The notes under the pieces are model-generated. The model did not search any database. It worked only from the letters and a program-made list of their open reading frames with translations, and was not told the DNA's origin. The position numbers were made by a program, and so were the translations under genes. From the NCBI RefSeq assembly GCF_003286085.1, contig NW_020825294.1, positions 14,468,501 to 14,532,500 of the forward strand: a stretch of DNA of 64,000 nt, in the 5' to 3' direction. This document shows, in pieces, positions 63,007 through 64,000 of the stretch; position 1 is the stretch's first letter; each line of letters begins with the position of its first letter. The DNA is from Drosophila persimilis. Lineage: Eukaryota > Arthropoda > Insecta > Diptera > Drosophilidae.

Positions 63007-63915
63007 TGTAACGAACCGTTCTTTTCCGTCTGATTCAGCTGGACTCAGCGGTCGGTGGGCTCGCTGCAACAATATTTGTATGTTGCCACGACGACAAGTA
63101 AGAAGGCACGGGTTGGGTTTTGTACTGTTATGACAATTGCGCTTTATTGGTATCTTAGAGCTATCTTACGCTATTCCGACTCCGGTGCTGGTTCTACCGT
63201 TGGTTCTCCTCTGCGTTTTTGGTGAGCGTGACTTACCCTGGACCCCCCAAGGCGTCTCCAAGCGTGGCACCGCCGGCTCTACTGACTGGGGCCAGCGATT
63301 CTTGGCACGAGGCCCAAATCCGCCTCTCAGTCGGCGCCTGACGCGTTCGCTCTCACTCGACTCACTTGGCTTTTCGGCCCGAAGGTGTCTCACTCCCTGT
63401 GGGATGCACTCCAAGCGTGGCACCGTTGGTTCAAGGGATTGGGAAATTTGGCTCTTGGCTGTATGCTCGAGTCCACCTCTCAATCCTCACACAACGCGTT
63501 CATTCCAAAGTTCTTTGCCCTTTGCTCGGTCTCTTGTTGCTCACTATTCACTTCACACTCGATAGCTCCGCTCGCTGACTGTCCCTTTTCCTGGACGCGG
63601 CCCCCTCTTATAGGATCGCTTCTGCGTCGGCGCCGCCTGGCGCTAACGGCACTTTCCGCCATGCGGTGCCCGTACTTTCCATCGGTGTTTCCTTCATTCT
63701 CTGCTCGCTTTACAACGGGACCTGACCGGATGCGCTGGGCCACTGCCGGCCCGATCCCGTCATCCCGCTGTTCTCTCTCCGGGGGCCTCCGCTCTCATCT
63801 TGGGTCTCCGGGAGAGCTCTCCTCGGGAATTCGCCGCCTCCGGATATCCCCGGATAACGGCCGATAGCTCTTAACCCTGTACCGCCCCCTGCGTGTGGGA
63901 ATACCTTTCCTCACA
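63007..63915 (-). repeat. G3 5' LTR
   Basis: 909 bp, same ends as 58677-59595, with only scattered differences. GTTG target duplication at 63916-63919. Confidence 0.9.
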
Positions 63916-64000
63916 GTTGGTCCGTGAGCCACTTAACTGAATGGACGGAAAGATATCCGCTCCAATCAGGACATCTTTTTGTGAACTCTTGAGAACTTTT
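63916..64000 (-). pseudogene. Element X (BEL-like), right part
   Basis: Minus strand from the window edge reads KDVLIGADIFPSIQLSGSRT. LIGADIF is the conserved motif just before the end of BEL-type protease regions. The frame runs into the target bases GATGTTG and continues at 40207 as CGSLLGQETVFGWVLTGPV. The two halves of one gene thus lie 23.7 kb apart, separated by the BEL and G3 insertions. Confidence 0.75.

Larger units (their letters stand above)
58677..63915 (-). mobile_element. Ty3/gypsy element G3, internally deleted, with intact LTRs
   Basis: LTRs 58677-59595 and 63007-63915 are flanked by GTTG (58673-58676 and 63916-63919). It has a gypsy-type tRNA-Lys primer site and a purine tract (GAAAGAAAGGGGGAAG, complement of 59596-59611). 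The internal region has gag, a scrap of RNase H and an integrase core, but no protease or RT. LTR pairs are similar and the TSD is perfect, so it moved or was deleted recently. It lies two bases from the BEL target duplication, in the same target, element X. Confidence 0.85.

Overview
ORGANISM. This is eukaryotic, Drosophila-type DNA. It has short GT-AG introns and a nuclear acyl-CoA dehydrogenase gene. It is also packed with insect transposons: DINE-1/ISY-like Helentrons with their TCTGTCCG microsatellite, CR1 and LOA-clade non-LTR elements, Ty3/gypsy, BEL/Pao, hAT and Tc1. The mix of DINE-1/ISY and LOA (Bilbo/TRIM-like) elements resembles the obscura group. That assignment rests on memory of those families, not on a search.

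HOST GENE (4690-24804, + strand). Five exons encode almost all of a mitochondrial very-long-chain acyl-CoA dehydrogenase (VLCAD, ACADVL orthologue): 4690-4891, 4945-5040, 14837-15232, 16975-17964 and 24667-24804. All are open, in phase and bounded by consensus splice sites. Only the first (transit-peptide) exon is not found. Three of the four introns are large: 9.8, 1.7 and 6.7 kb. Intron 2 holds a DINE-1 split by a 922-bp terminal-inverted-repeat (TIR) element, a CR1 element and a LOA-type element. Intron 4 holds a hAT element (18957-22419) with a nested DINE-1, then a Tc1 relic and an LTR-like relic.

UPSTREAM (1-4689). A mosaic of broken DINE-1, CR1, Helitron and LOA pieces, including a 194-bp tandem repeat.

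MIDDLE (24805-39200). A DINE-1/CR1 relic is followed by a dense cluster of ACTATCGATAG-type (DRE/BEAF-32-like) sites at 26476-26776. Then come two Ty3/gypsy elements on the minus strand that meet at one LTR (29427-30218). Next are AT-rich DNA, an LTR of 'element X', a DINE-1 copy and unassigned DNA.

RIGHT (38865-64000). A nest up to four levels deep. BEL-like element X (3' LTR 38865-39186) is split in its protease region by a BEL/Pao insertion (40213-58669, TSD GATGT). A Ty3/gypsy element (58677-63915, TSD GTTG) sits two bases further on. The BEL element carries a tandem duplication of most of its gag-pol, about 4.2 kb. One duplicate is interrupted by a 412/mdg1-like element (47427-54952, TSD GTCT), and that element has a complete DINE-1 (53301-54424) in its leader. 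X resumes at 63916.

OVERALL. The only intact host gene seen is VLCAD; everything else recognised is mobile DNA, nearly all of it disabled. The retroelements inside the gene lie antisense to it. The picture fits pericentric heterochromatin or a degenerating (neo-)Y-like chromosome.
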